From the NCBI RefSeq assembly GCF_030504985.1, contig NZ_JASERU010000006.1, positions 182,052-246,051 of the forward strand: 64,000 bases of DNA, in the 5' to 3' direction. The notes beneath the pieces were generated by a model. The model did not search any database, was not told where the DNA came from, and worked only from the letters and a program-made list of their open reading frames with translations. The position numbers were made by a program, and so were the translations under genes. Positions 8,620 through 17,650 of this stretch are shown here, piece by piece (position 1 is the stretch's first letter; every line of letters starts with the position of its first letter). The stretch is from Fulvimonas sp. R45. Its GTDB lineage: Bacteria; Pseudomonadota; Gammaproteobacteria; Xanthomonadales; Rhodanobacteraceae.

Positions 8620-10076
8620 CCCGCCGCCGCATGCTGCAGCTGCAGCCGTGGCTGTACCGGTGGCTGCTGCCGGAGGGCGGCCACAGCCTGCGTCGCCGCC
8701 TGCTGGTGGTGCTGCTGGCGCCGCTGATGCTGTTCCTGCTGGTCAACAGCCTGATCACCTACGGCGGCGCGCTGGTCTATTCCAACCACGTGCACGACCG
8801 CGACCTGGCGGGCGACGCGTTGACCCTGATGCAGATGATCGCCACCGAGGACCCGGACGGGCGCATCTCGCCGCAGGCGCGCTTCCTGCTCGAATACGAT
8901 CCCGGCGGCCACAACTACTACAGCCACTTCAGCGTGCGTAGCCGCCGCGAGGGCCTGCTGGCGGGCGATGCGCGGCTGGTGCCGCCGTCCGGGCTGGCGT
9001 TGGGCAACGACACGCCGCGCCTGTACGACACGCGCCTGGACGACCGCCGGCTGCGCGCCGCCAGCATCGCCCTGCCCGACACCCCGCATGCCGGCGACAC
9101 CCTGGTGGTGACGGTAGCCGAGACGCTGCGCGACCGCCACCAGGTAGCGCGGCAGATCCTGCTGCTCAGCATCCCGGCGCAGGCGGTGCTGATCCTGGCG
9201 GTGTTCGCCCTGGTCTGGTTCGGCGTGCGCACCGGCCTGCGCCAGCTCGACCCGCTCACCGCGCGGCTGGCCAGCCGCGAGCACGACCTCGCGCCGATCG
9301 GCGAGGCGGACGTGCCGGTCGAGATCCGCCCGCTCACCCGCACCATCGACGGCCTGTTCGCGCGCCTGCGCGGCATGCTGGCGCTGCAGGAGCGTTTCAT
9401 CGCCGACGCCGCGCACCAGTTGCGCACGCCGCTGGCCGGCCTGCGCGTGCATGCGGAGCGCGCGCTGGGCCAGGCCGATCCGGCCGTGACCAACGAGGCG
9501 CTGACCCACATCCTGCGCCTGGTGGACCGCGCCAACCGCACCTCCACCCAGCTGCTGGCGCTGACCCGGGCGCAGGCGATGGAACACGAGCCGGGCGAAC
9601 GGGAGCGGCTGGATCTGGCGTTGCTGGTGCCGGAGCTGGTGCGCCAGCGCGTGCAGGAGGCCCTGGCCGCCGGCGTGGACCTCGGCTACGAGGGCCCGGC
9701 GCGGGCGCTGTGGATCGAGGGCGACCGCCACACCCTGCAGGAATTGCTGGACAACCTGATCGACAACAGCCTGCGCTACGCCGGCCGCGGCAGCACCGTC
9801 ACCAGCGTGCTCGACCGCCGCGCCGACGGCATCGTGCTGGCGGTGGAGGACGACGGCCCGGGCGTGTCGCCCGAGTGGCTGGAGCGCCTGGGCGAGCGCT
9901 TTTTCCGCGTGCCCGGCGGGCAGGAGGAAGGCAGCGGCCTGGGCCTGGCGATCGTGCAGCGCATCGCCGAGCGGCACCGGGCCCGGGTGCGCTACATGGC
10001 TTCCGCCGCCGGCGGGCTGCGCGTGGAAGTGCTGTTCCCCGCCCTGTCCACAGGCGAAAAAAACGGCGACGCGTGA
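8616..10076 (+). CDS. Sensor histidine kinase (TctE-like)
   Basis: A 486-residue kinase starting at the ATG that overlaps the regulator stop. It has a cytoplasmic N-terminus, a first transmembrane helix near 27-50, a periplasmic 2CSK-like sensor region (about 50-185), a second helix near 188-208 and a HAMP-like linker. The H-box is AAHQLRTPLAGLR near 268, the N-box LLDNLIDNSLRYA near 382, and the G boxes EDDGPGV and GSGLGLAIV follow. All catalytic boxes look intact. The last codons form the loop of a hairpin that is the terminator of the convergent aminotransferase operon. Confidence 0.92.
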   Translation: MTRRRMLQLQPWLYRWLLPEGGHSLRRRLLVVLLAPLMLFLLVNSLITYGGALVYSNHVHDRDLAGDALTLMQMIATEDPDGRISPQARFLLEYDPGGHNYYSHFSVRSRREGLLAGDARLVPPSGLALGNDTPRLYDTRLDDRRLRAASIALPDTPHAGDTLVVTVAETLRDRHQVARQILLLSIPAQAVLILAVFALVWFGVRTGLRQLDPLTARLASREHDLAPIGEADVPVEIRPLTRTIDGLFARLRGMLALQERFIADAAHQLRTPLAGLRVHAERALGQADPAVTNEALTHILRLVDRANRTSTQLLALTRAQAMEHEPGERERLDLALLVPELVRQRVQEALAAGVDLGYEGPARALWIEGDRHTLQELLDNLIDNSLRYAGRGSTVTSVLDRRADGIVLAVEDDGPGVSPEWLERLGERFFRVPGGQEEGSGLGLAIVQRIAERHRARVRYMASAAGGLRVEVLFPALSTGEKNGDA

Positions 10077-10086
10077 GCGTCGCCGT
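10057..10086 (-). terminator. Rho-independent terminator of the HAD/aminotransferase operon
   Basis: A perfect 10-bp stem (10063-10072 with 10077-10086) and a GTGA loop. On the minus strand the stem is followed by a run of seven Ts (complement of 10057-10063). It lies 60 bases past the stop of the minus-strand aminotransferase. The loop holds the TGA stop of the plus-strand kinase, so the terminator is embedded in the last codons of the opposing gene. Confidence 0.85.
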
Positions 10087-10145
10087 CGTGCCAGTAACGC
10101 ACGGATGAAAAGCGGTGCGGCGCGCCGCGGCCGGCGCGCCCGGGG

Positions 10146-11549
10146 TCACATCGAGCGCTTGGCCTTGGTCAGCAGCTGGTCGAGCAGCGCGATGGCCAGG
10201 TCGATCTCCTCGTGGGTGATCTCCAGCGACGGTGCGAAGGTGATCACGTTCTTGTACCAGCCGCCCACATCGAGCACGAGGCCGATCTTCCTGCCGTCGT
10301 GCTCCAGGTCGCCGGCCAGGCCGATGTCGACCATGCGGTCCAGCAGCGCCTTGTTCGGCGTGAAGCCGTCGTCGGTGCAGATCTCGGCACGCAGCGCCAG
10401 GCCGAGGCCGTCGACGTCGCCGATCTCCTTGTGCCTCTTCTGCAGCTCGCGCAGGCCGTCGAGGAAGTGCGCGCCCTTCTTCGGCACGCTGGTCTCGTAG
10501 TCCAGCTCGTAGCCCATCTTGATCACTTCCAGCCCCAGCGAGGTGCCCAGCGGGTTGGAGTTGAAGGTGGAATGGGTCGAACCCGGCGGGAACACGGTCG
10601 GGTTGATCAGCTCCTCGCGCGCCCACAGGCCGGACAGCGGGTTCAGGCCGTTGGTGAGCGCCTTGCCGAACACCACGATGTCCGGCGTCACGCCGAAGTT
10701 CTCGATCGACCACAGCTTGCCGGTGCGCCAGAAGCCCATCTGGATCTCGTCGGACACCATCAGGATGCCGTACTTGTCCAGCACCCGCTTCAGGCCCTTG
10801 AAGAAGCCCATCGGCGGGACGACGTAGCCGCCGGTGCCCTGGATCGGCTCGACGTAGAACGCAGCGTATTCGCACTGGTTGGTCTTGGGATCCCACACGC
10901 CGTTGTATTCGGTCTCGAACAGGCGCTCGAACTGGCGCACGCAGCTGTCGGAATACTCTTCCGCCGTCATGCCCTTGGGACGGCGGAACGGATACGGGAA
11001 CGGCAGGAACATCGCGCGCTCGCCGAAGTGGCCGAAGCGGCGGCGGTAGCGGTAGCTGGAAGTGATCGACGAGGCGCCCAGCGTGCGGCCGTGGTAGCCG
11101 CCCTCGAACGCGAACATCAGGCTCTTGCCGTTGCTGGCGTTGCGCACCAGCTTCAGCGAATCCTCGATCGCCTGCGCGCCGCCCACGTTGAAGTGCACGC
11201 GGCCGTCGAGGCCGAACTTCTTCTTCGCGTCCAGCGCGATGGTCTTGGCCAGCTCGATGCGGGTCTGGTGCAGGTACTGGCTGGCGACCTGCGGCAGCAC
11301 GTCGATCTGCTTCTTCAGCGCGTCGTTGAGGCGCTTGTTGCCGTAGCCGAAGTTGACCGCCGAGTACCACATCTGCAGGTCGAGGAACGGCGTGCCGGCG
11401 GTGTCGTACATGTAGCTGCCTTCGCCGTGGCGGAAGATCTTCGGCGGGTCCACATAGTGCACGGTGTCGCCGAAGGAGCTGTACCTGGCCTCGTCGGCGA
11501 GCAGTTGCGCGTCGTCGATGAAGCCGACGGCGTTCTTGTCGATGTTCAT
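10146..11549 (-). CDS. Class-III PLP-dependent aminotransferase
   Basis: A 467-residue fold-type I aminotransferase of the acetylornithine/GABA/aspartate aminotransferase-like family. Visible marks are FNVGGAQAIEDSLK (phosphate-binding region, about 115-128), the aromatic stacking segment FEGGYHGRT, EPIQGTGG, the PLP-N1-contacting Asp in VSDEIQMG (about 280), and the Schiff-base Lys in VVFGKALTNG (about 312). The start is ATG at 11549. Higher start sites in the same frame extend implausibly through the phosphatase region. It is downstream of the HAD phosphatase in a two-gene minus-strand operon and ends in a strong terminator. Family members use an omega-amino donor, but the substrate is not evident. 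Confidence 0.85.
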   Translation of the reverse strand: MNIDKNAVGFIDDAQLLADEARYSSFGDTVHYVDPPKIFRHGEGSYMYDTAGTPFLDLQMWYSAVNFGYGNKRLNDALKKQIDVLPQVASQYLHQTRIELAKTIALDAKKKFGLDGRVHFNVGGAQAIEDSLKLVRNASNGKSLMFAFEGGYHGRTLGASSITSSYRYRRRFGHFGERAMFLPFPYPFRRPKGMTAEEYSDSCVRQFERLFETEYNGVWDPKTNQCEYAAFYVEPIQGTGGYVVPPMGFFKGLKRVLDKYGILMVSDEIQMGFWRTGKLWSIENFGVTPDIVVFGKALTNGLNPLSGLWAREELINPTVFPPGSTHSTFNSNPLGTSLGLEVIKMGYELDYETSVPKKGAHFLDGLRELQKRHKEIGDVDGLGLALRAEICTDDGFTPNKALLDRMVDIGLAGDLEHDGRKIGLVLDVGGWYKNVITFAPSLEITHEEIDLAIALLDQLLTKAKRSM

Positions 11550-11611
11550 GTCGCGGGATCCGGGAATCGGTTGCGGGAAGGCTGGAGGCCGGCGGCGCCG
11601 GCCGGAAACGG

Positions 11612-12304
11612 TCAGGCGGTGGCCGCCTCGTGGTAGCGCGCGTGCTGCGCCAGGCTGCCGTCGAGCAGGCGCGGCAGGAGGTCCAGCGCATCCTCGAAGC
11701 CGGTGATCGGCATGTACGGGATGCCGGCGGCGCGGCAGTGCTCGATCAGGCGATGCTTGGCGAACACGAAGTCGACGCGGTCGGCCGCGCAGAAATCGGA
11801 GGCGCCGTCGCCGATCAGCAGGGTCTTCGCTCCGTCCCGGCGCGCCTGCTCGGCGCAGGCGCACTTGCAGGTGCCGCTGCGGCAGCCCTCGGCCTGGAAC
11901 GGCGAGGTAAGCCGCCACTGCTTCGGCGGCGTGGCCGGCGCCAGGTGGTTGGCGGCCAGCGGCAGGTCGTCCAGGCCGTAGCGGCCCAGGATCCGATGGA
12001 TGGCGTAGTCCAGGCCGTCGCTGACGACGCGCACCGGCACGCCCAGCTCGCGCGTCTTCGCCACGAAGCCGGGGAAGGCGTGGTCGATCCACAGCTCGGC
12101 AAGGTGGGCGTCCAGCTCGGCGCGCGTCATCTCCAGCAGGGCGACCTGGCCGGCCATGCACTCGCGGGAGCCGATCAGGCCGGCGCGCCAGTCGCGTTCC
12201 AGCACCTCCCAGCCCGGCCGGCCGAAGCGGTCGAGCAGCGAGTCGATCACGTCCTCGACGGAGATGGTGCCGTCGAAATCGCACAGGATGGTCCAACCGC
12301 TCAC
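11612..12304 (-). CDS. HAD-superfamily IB phosphatase (MtnX-like)
   Basis: A 230-residue HAD-IB phosphatase. Motif I is CDFDGTIS (nucleophile Asp9 and acid/base Asp11), motif II is VVSDG near 95, and motif IV is LIGDGASD near 168. A Cys-rich insert (EGCRSGTCKC, near 140-150) precedes motif III and resembles the Cys-containing segment of MtnX-like phosphatases. It is the first gene of the minus-strand operon, 62 bases ahead of the aminotransferase, and is divergent from the exporter operon. Methionine-salvage function is not supported, because no other mtn genes are nearby. A phosphorylated amino or keto intermediate shared with the aminotransferase is plausible but unproven. Confidence 0.8.
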   Translation of the reverse strand: MSGWTILCDFDGTISVEDVIDSLLDRFGRPGWEVLERDWRAGLIGSRECMAGQVALLEMTRAELDAHLAELWIDHAFPGFVAKTRELGVPVRVVSDGLDYAIHRILGRYGLDDLPLAANHLAPATPPKQWRLTSPFQAEGCRSGTCKCACAEQARRDGAKTLLIGDGASDFCAADRVDFVFAKHRLIEHCRAAGIPYMPITGFEDALDLLPRLLDGSLAQHARYHEAATA

Positions 12305-12432
12305 GCAGGTGCTCCGCCGGAAAATGGCGACACCCTAGCCGCAGGCGCCTTTCGTCCGCCTTTCCGGCGCGGGCGCAACGGCGCCGCGCCGGTGGTCGGA
12401 TAAGCAAAACGCAAGCTAGTAAGGCTATGCTG

Positions 12433-13923
12433 ATGCTTTGCGCTTGCCGAGAGTCCCCCTTGCGTCCGCCTGCTCCAAGCCTCCCGCCCGTGGCGCGTCG
12501 CCGGTGCCTGCGGTCGCTGCGCCTTTGGCCGGCCCTGGCCGCGGCCCTGCTGGCGGCCTGCACCGCCCTGCCCCTGCCCGAGCTCAAGCCGCCGCTGCCG
12601 CCGGCCTGGCGCAACGCGCCCGGGCCGTCCGCGGGGCAGCCCCCCGCGCCGGACCTGCACGACTGGTGGCGGGCCTTCGATGATCCCCAGCTCGCCGCGC
12701 TGGTGGACCGCGCGCTGGCCGGCAACCTGGACCTGGCGCAGGCCGCGGAACGCTTCCGCGCCTCGCGCCTGCTCGAGCGGCACGCGATGGACAAGTACCG
12801 CCCCGAGCTGAAGGCGGACACCAACGACGTCATCAACCCCGACACCACCGCCTCGTACTTCATCGTCGGCTTCGACGCGCTGTGGGAACTGCCGCTGTTC
12901 GGCGCCGCGGGCGGCACCCATCGCATCGCGCGGGGCGACCTCGACGCCGCCGCGGCCGACGTGCGCAGCGCGCGGGTGTCGCTGGTGGCCGAGGTGGTGC
13001 GCTGCTGGATCGAGCTGCGCTCGGCGCAGCGGCAGGAACAGCTGCTGGCCGCGATCCGCGACGCCGACGCCCGCCGGCTGCAGCTGCTGCAGGTGCGCGG
13101 GAAGCTCCAGCTGGCGGCGCCGGAGGCGCTGGCCGCCGCCGAGGCCCGCCTGGCGCAGGACGAGGGCGCGCTGTCCGCGCCGCGCCAGGCGATCAACGCC
13201 ATCGCGCAGCAGCTGGCCGTGCTGCTGGGACAGGCCGAGCCCGATCCGGCCTGGTTGCAACCGGGCGCGCAACCGCGGCTCGGCCCGTGGAAGCTCGCCA
13301 GCGTGCCGGCCGACCTGCTGCGCACCCAGCCGCGCATCGCGCAGGCCGAGGCCGACGTGCTGCGCGCCGCCGGCGAGCTCGACATCAGCCGCGCCGAGAT
13401 CCTTCCGCACATCGGCATCGGCACCTCGCTGCAGTGGTCGGTGAACATCGCCCGCAACCACCGCGCCCGCACCGGCGAGGGCATCTTCTCGCTCGGCCCG
13501 GTGATCGACATCCCGCTGTTCGACTGGGGCCAGCGCGTGGCGCGCAAGCACGCCAACGACCACCAGCTGCGCGCCGCGGTGCTGGCCTACCGGCAGGCGG
13601 TGCTGCAGGGCGTGGCGGAGACCGAGACCGCGCTGGGCGACCTGCACCAGCTGGGCCTGCGCGAAACCGCGGCGAAGCAGGCCGCGGACGCGCTGGGCCG
13701 CGGCGTGGCGGCGGTGCGCGAACGCGCCACGCTGAAGCTGGCCAGCGGCCTGGACGTGCAGGACAACCTGGTGGAACAGCAGCGCGCCGAGCTGGAACTG
13801 GTCTCGGCGCGGGCCGCGCACGACCTGGCCTACGTCGCGCTGTACAAGGCGCTGGGCGGCGCGCCGCTGCCGCCCGGCGACGACCCGGCCACGACCGGCC
13901 AGCTGCCGCGGAGCACGCCCTGA
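12433..13923 (+). CDS. Outer-membrane efflux lipoprotein (TolC/NodT family)
   Basis: About 496 residues with a signal peptide and lipobox (LLAAC near residue 38 from this start), then two OEP repeats typical of TolC-like trimers. The start is uncertain: ATG at 12433 is 8 bases after AAGG, ATG at 12427 is two codons upstream, and GTG at 12490 would give a more standard 18-residue lipoprotein signal. The stop overlaps the start of the permease (TGATG), so it is the first gene of a four-gene exporter operon. It should form the outer-membrane exit duct for the ABC pump downstream. The divergent gap 12305-12432 presumably holds the promoters for both directions. Confidence 0.85.
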   Translation: MLCACRESPLRPPAPSLPPVARRRCLRSLRLWPALAAALLAACTALPLPELKPPLPPAWRNAPGPSAGQPPAPDLHDWWRAFDDPQLAALVDRALAGNLDLAQAAERFRASRLLERHAMDKYRPELKADTNDVINPDTTASYFIVGFDALWELPLFGAAGGTHRIARGDLDAAAADVRSARVSLVAEVVRCWIELRSAQRQEQLLAAIRDADARRLQLLQVRGKLQLAAPEALAAAEARLAQDEGALSAPRQAINAIAQQLAVLLGQAEPDPAWLQPGAQPRLGPWKLASVPADLLRTQPRIAQAEADVLRAAGELDISRAEILPHIGIGTSLQWSVNIARNHRARTGEGIFSLGPVIDIPLFDWGQRVARKHANDHQLRAAVLAYRQAVLQGVAETETALGDLHQLGLRETAAKQAADALGRGVAAVRERATLKLASGLDVQDNLVEQQRAELELVSARAAHDLAYVALYKALGGAPLPPGDDPATTGQLPRSTP

Positions 13924-15053
13924 TGGTGGCGCTGGCGCGCAAGACGCTGCGCTACGAATGGCGCCGCTTCCTGCCGGCGATCCTCGCGGTGGGCTTCGCC
14001 GGCCTGCTGCAGCTGCTGCAGGCCGCGCTGGTGCTGGGCATCTTCGGCAGCGCCAGCATCTACATCACCGGCTCCACCGCGCAATTGTGGGCCGGCTACC
14101 CGGGCAGCCAGAGCGTGAGCCTGGGCCGGCCGATCGACCAGGACGTGGCGATGCGCCTGCGCATGGACCCGGCGGTGTCGAAGGTCGAGCCGTTCGACTG
14201 GGTCGACGGCGACTGGCGCGGCGCGCGCGGCGGCGGCATCTCGGTGTTCGTCTGCGGCATCGACACCGCACCCGACGCGATGATGTTCGCCCGCGTGCTG
14301 TCCCCGGCCCTGCGCGAGCGGCTGAAGGAACCCGACGCGGTGATCGTCGACCAGGCCGACATCGGCAGCCTGGGCGTGCACGTGGGCGACAGCGCGCGCA
14401 TCAACGGGCGGCTGGTGCGCGTGGTCGGCGTCAGCCACGGCCTGCGCGCGCTGGGCGGCGTCAACGTGCTGGCCTCGCTGGACACCGCCCGGACGCTGGA
14501 CAACGACCCCGACGACGAAGGCCGCATGATCTTCTACGTGGCTGGCCTGCACAATCCGTCGCAGGCCGGCGCGGTGGCGCGGCGGCTGAACGGCGCGTCC
14601 ACCTTCGGGCCGTACGCGGTGTGGACGGCCCGCGACTTCGCCCGGCGCTCGCAGATGTACTGGATCCTCGACACCGGCGCCGGCGCCGGCGTGCTGTTCC
14701 TGGCCGGCATCGTGTTCCTGGTCGGCGCGGTGATCACCAGCCAGACCCTGGTCGCCGCCGTGGTCGGCTCGATCCGCGAGTACGCCACGCTCAACGCGCT
14801 GGGCGTGGGCATGGGGCCGCTGCGCCGGATCGTGATGGAGCAGGCGTTCTGGGTCGGCGCGATCGGCCTGCTCGGCAGCGTGCTGCTGGGCCTGCTGCTG
14901 TTCGCGCTGGCGCGCAGCCACGACGTGCCGATCGCGCTGGACCCGCTGGCCGCGCTGGCCTGCCTCGCGCTGGGCATGGCGCTGGCCATCGTGTCCGGCC
15001 TGGCGGCGATGCGCAGCCTGCGCCGGGCCGACCCCGCGAGCCTGCTGAGGTAG
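13923..15053 (+). CDS. ABC transporter permease, DevC/MacB-like (FtsX fold)
   Basis: A 376-residue inner-membrane protein: one N-terminal helix (about 20-45), a periplasmic domain of about 200 residues (MacB-PCD type) and three C-terminal helices (about 255-280, 300-330, 340-362). This is the mechanotransmission topology of DevC, MacB and LolC/E. The terminal motif PASLLR is typical of FtsX-domain permeases. It overlaps the outer-membrane factor gene by one base, and the ATPase follows after 6 bases. Such permeases pair with a separate ATPase and an adaptor to export lipids, glycolipids or peptides from the periplasmic side. Confidence 0.88.
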   Translation: MVALARKTLRYEWRRFLPAILAVGFAGLLQLLQAALVLGIFGSASIYITGSTAQLWAGYPGSQSVSLGRPIDQDVAMRLRMDPAVSKVEPFDWVDGDWRGARGGGISVFVCGIDTAPDAMMFARVLSPALRERLKEPDAVIVDQADIGSLGVHVGDSARINGRLVRVVGVSHGLRALGGVNVLASLDTARTLDNDPDDEGRMIFYVAGLHNPSQAGAVARRLNGASTFGPYAVWTARDFARRSQMYWILDTGAGAGVLFLAGIVFLVGAVITSQTLVAAVVGSIREYATLNALGVGMGPLRRIVMEQAFWVGAIGLLGSVLLGLLLFALARSHDVPIALDPLAALACLALGMALAIVSGLAAMRSLRRADPASLLR

Positions 15054-15059
15054 CCGCCG

Positions 15060-15806
15060 ATGTCGATGGCCGCCCCGCCCTCTCCCGTCCTCGCGCTGCA
15101 GGCGCGCGACGTGCGCAAGTCGTTCGTCTCCGGCCGCGTGCGCAGCAGCGTGCTGCACGACCTGTCGCTGGACGTGTACGCCGGCGAGCTGACCCTGATC
15201 TCCGGCCCGTCCGGCTGCGGCAAGAGCACCCTGCTGGCGATCCTCAGCGGCCTGCAGCCGCCGGACGCCGGCCGGGTCAGCGCGCTGGGCGAGTCGCTCG
15301 ACGGGCTGGACCGGCACGCGCTGGAGCGCTTCCGCCTGCGCCACACCGGCTTCGTGTTCCAGGGCTTCAACCTGTTCCCTGCGCTGAACGCGCTCGAGCA
15401 GGTGGAACTGCCGCTGAGCTACCTCGGCCTGGGCAAGGACGAGGCCCGCCGCCGCGCCGCCGCCGCGCTGGAGGAAGTGGGCCTCGGCCCGCGCACGCAC
15501 CTGCGCCCGGCCGAGCTGTCCGGCGGCGAGAAGCAGCGCGTGGCGATCGCCCGCGCGGTGGCCAAGCGGCCGGAACTGCTGTTCGCGGACGAACCGACCA
15601 GCGCGCTGGACGCGGCCAACGGCCAGACCGTCATCGACATCCTGCACACCATCGCCCGCACCCACGGCACCACCGTGCTCTGCGTGAGCCACGACCCGCG
15701 CCTGGTCGCGCACGCCGACCGCGTGCTGGCGATGGAGGACGGGCGCATTCTCAGCGACCGGCGCCTGGAACCCGCGCCGGCCCCAGCCAAGGAAAACCTG
15801 CCATGA
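15060..15806 (+). CDS. ABC transporter ATP-binding protein, LolD/DevA-like
   Basis: A 248-residue ATPase with Walker A GPSGCGKS near 49-56, the Q-loop VFQGFNLFPALNALEQV near 99, signature LSGGEKQR near 154, Walker B LLFADEP followed by TSALD near 177, and the switch His in CVSHDPRL near 206. All catalytic motifs are intact and the length is that of the MacB/LolD/DevA class. Start may be ATG 15060 or 15066. The stop overlaps the adaptor start by 4 bases. Confidence 0.92.
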   Translation: MSMAAPPSPVLALQARDVRKSFVSGRVRSSVLHDLSLDVYAGELTLISGPSGCGKSTLLAILSGLQPPDAGRVSALGESLDGLDRHALERFRLRHTGFVFQGFNLFPALNALEQVELPLSYLGLGKDEARRRAAAALEEVGLGPRTHLRPAELSGGEKQRVAIARAVAKRPELLFADEPTSALDAANGQTVIDILHTIARTHGTTVLCVSHDPRLVAHADRVLAMEDGRILSDRRLEPAPAPAKENLP

Positions 15807-16741
15807 AGACGATCGCCGCCAATGCGGCCCGCACCGTCCTGCGGCTCGGCGCGCTGGCCCTGGCGCTGGCCGCGCTGGACGCCTGCTCCAGGCACGCCGA
15901 CGCGCCGCCGGCGCCCGCCGCCGACACGACGCCGTACGTCGCGGTGGCGCGCGGCAAGGTCGACGTCGAAGGTGGCCTGCTGAACCTGTCCATGCCGGTC
16001 GAGGGCACGCTCGCCAGCGTCGACGTGCACGAAGGCCAGCAGGTGCGCCAGGGCCAGCTGCTGGCCGCGCTGGACGCCCGCCCGGCCCAGCTCGCGGTGG
16101 ACGCGGCCCAGGCCCGGCTGGAACAGGCCCGCGCCAAGCTGAAGCTGGACGGCATCCAGCAGGACGCGGCGAAGCTGCGCGCGCAGCGCCTCGCCGCCGC
16201 CGCCGCCGCGGGCGCCGGCGACGGCCAGAGCGCCGACGACGCGCGCGAGGCCAGCGCGCGGCTGGACGCCGAGCACGGCATCGACCAGGCCGCCGTGGCG
16301 ATGGCGCAGCAGCAGCTGGACGAGGCGAAGTACGCGCTGCAGCAGCGCCGCCTGGCCGCGCCGCTGGACGCCGAGGTGGTGCACGTCGCGGCGCAGCCGG
16401 GCGCCACCGTCGCGCCCGGCGCCAGCCCGCTGTTCGTGCTGTTGCCGGACAAGCCGCGCATCGTTCGCGCCGAATTGAACGAAAGCTACGTCGACACGGT
16501 GCATCCGGGCATGCGCGCCGAGGTGGAAGCCGGCGACGGCCAGGGCCGGCAGCGCTGGAGCGCGCGCGTGCTGCGCGTGGGCCAGGTCTACGGCCCCGCC
16601 ACCCTGCAGGACGACCCGCAGGTGCGCGCCAACGCGCGCGCGGTGGAATGCGTGCTGGCGCTGGACCCGCCGCGGCAGTTGCGCATCGGCCAGCGCGTGA
16701 TCGTGCGCTTCCTGCCCGCCGGCGCCGCAGCGAAAGACTGA
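15803..16741 (+). CDS. Periplasmic adaptor (HlyD/DevB family), likely lipoprotein
   Basis: A 312-residue membrane-fusion protein. The N-terminal signal ends in a lipobox-like LDAC (Cys near 28; Asp at -2 is unusual). It is followed by a biotinyl-lipoyl half-motif (about 60-85), a coiled-coil hairpin (about 90-180, rich in Ala/Gln/Arg) and a beta-barrel domain. It completes a DevBCA/MacAB-like tripartite exporter with the three preceding genes by joining the inner-membrane pump to the TolC-like duct. The last gene of the operon; the next start is 71 bases on. Cargo unknown. Confidence 0.85.
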   Translation: MKTIAANAARTVLRLGALALALAALDACSRHADAPPAPAADTTPYVAVARGKVDVEGGLLNLSMPVEGTLASVDVHEGQQVRQGQLLAALDARPAQLAVDAAQARLEQARAKLKLDGIQQDAAKLRAQRLAAAAAAGAGDGQSADDAREASARLDAEHGIDQAAVAMAQQQLDEAKYALQQRRLAAPLDAEVVHVAAQPGATVAPGASPLFVLLPDKPRIVRAELNESYVDTVHPGMRAEVEAGDGQGRQRWSARVLRVGQVYGPATLQDDPQVRANARAVECVLALDPPRQLRIGQRVIVRFLPAGAAAKD

Positions 16742-16812
16742 GGAAACCCCCGCCTGCGATCCTGTCGGCAGGTACAGCGGCGTCCGCCCCGCGGCGTCTT
16801 GCGAGGCAAGCG

Positions 16813-17649
16813 ATGATCCAGCCCACCGATTTCCTGTTCGAAGGCGGCCGCAGCGGCGTGCTGCTGATCCACGGCCTCACCGGCACGCCGATGGAGATGA
16901 AGCTGCTCGGCAAGGGCCTGAACCGCGCCGGCTACACCGTGCACGGCATGCAGCTGGCCGGCCACTGCGGCGACGTCGACGACCTGCTCGCCACCGGCTG
17001 GCGCGACTGGTATGCCAGCGTGGAGCGCGCCGCCGACGCGCTGGCCGCCAGGGTCGACCACCTGTTCGTGGGCGGCCTGTCGATGGGTGCGCTGCTGGCG
17101 CTCAAGCTTGCCGCCGACCGCCCCGGGCAGGTCGCCGGCGTGGGCGTGTACGGCGCCACCTTCCGCTACGACGGCTGGACCATCCCGAAGCTGGCGCGGC
17201 TGTCCTTCCTGCTGCCGCTGGCGAAGAAGCTCGGCATCGGCCGCCACCGCAGCTTCATGGAACAGCCGCCCTACGGCATCCGCGACGAGCGCCTGCGCGC
17301 GCAGGTCAGCGCCGCCATGCTGGGCGGCGACAGCGCCGCCGCCGGCCTGCCCGGCAACCCGTGGTATTCGCTGGCCGAGATGTACCAGTTGTCGGCCGCG
17401 GTACGCCGCCAGCTGCCGCAGGTCGAGGCGCCCTGCCTGGTGGCGCACGCGCGCGAGGACGACGTGGCCAGCACGCGCAACGCCGAGCTGGTGGTGCGCT
17501 CGGTCGGCGGCCCGAGCGAGCTGCTGCTGCTGGACGACAGCTACCACATGATCACCATCGACCGCGAACGGCGCACCCTGATCGAGCGCTCCGCGGCCTT
17601 CTTCGACCGCATCGCCGCCGCCGGTGCCCCGACCCGCGCGGCGGCCTGA
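16813..17649 (+). CDS. Alpha/beta hydrolase (carboxylesterase-like)
   Basis: A 278-residue cytoplasmic hydrolase. The oxyanion segment is LLIHGLTGTP near 18-27, the nucleophile elbow GLSMGA near 91-96, the acid Asp in HAREDDVA near 215, and the His in DSYHMI near 244. It resembles EstD/YvaK-type carboxylesterases or monoacylglycerol lipases. The start at ATG 16813 is preferred over earlier in-frame starts that lie within the adaptor gene. It opens a same-strand run with the two small transporters and the DegT aminotransferase, so it may release or trim an acyl group in that pathway. Confidence 0.82.
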   Translation: MIQPTDFLFEGGRSGVLLIHGLTGTPMEMKLLGKGLNRAGYTVHGMQLAGHCGDVDDLLATGWRDWYASVERAADALAARVDHLFVGGLSMGALLALKLAADRPGQVAGVGVYGATFRYDGWTIPKLARLSFLLPLAKKLGIGRHRSFMEQPPYGIRDERLRAQVSAAMLGGDSAAAGLPGNPWYSLAEMYQLSAAVRRQLPQVEAPCLVAHAREDDVASTRNAELVVRSVGGPSELLLLDDSYHMITIDRERRTLIERSAAFFDRIAAAGAPTRAAA

Positions 17650-17650
17650 C

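Noticed and set aside
11612..12304. Methionine-salvage MtnX
   Set aside because: No mtnA/B/C/D genes nearby and the neighbour is an aminotransferase. Sequence supports only the MtnX-like HAD-IB level.
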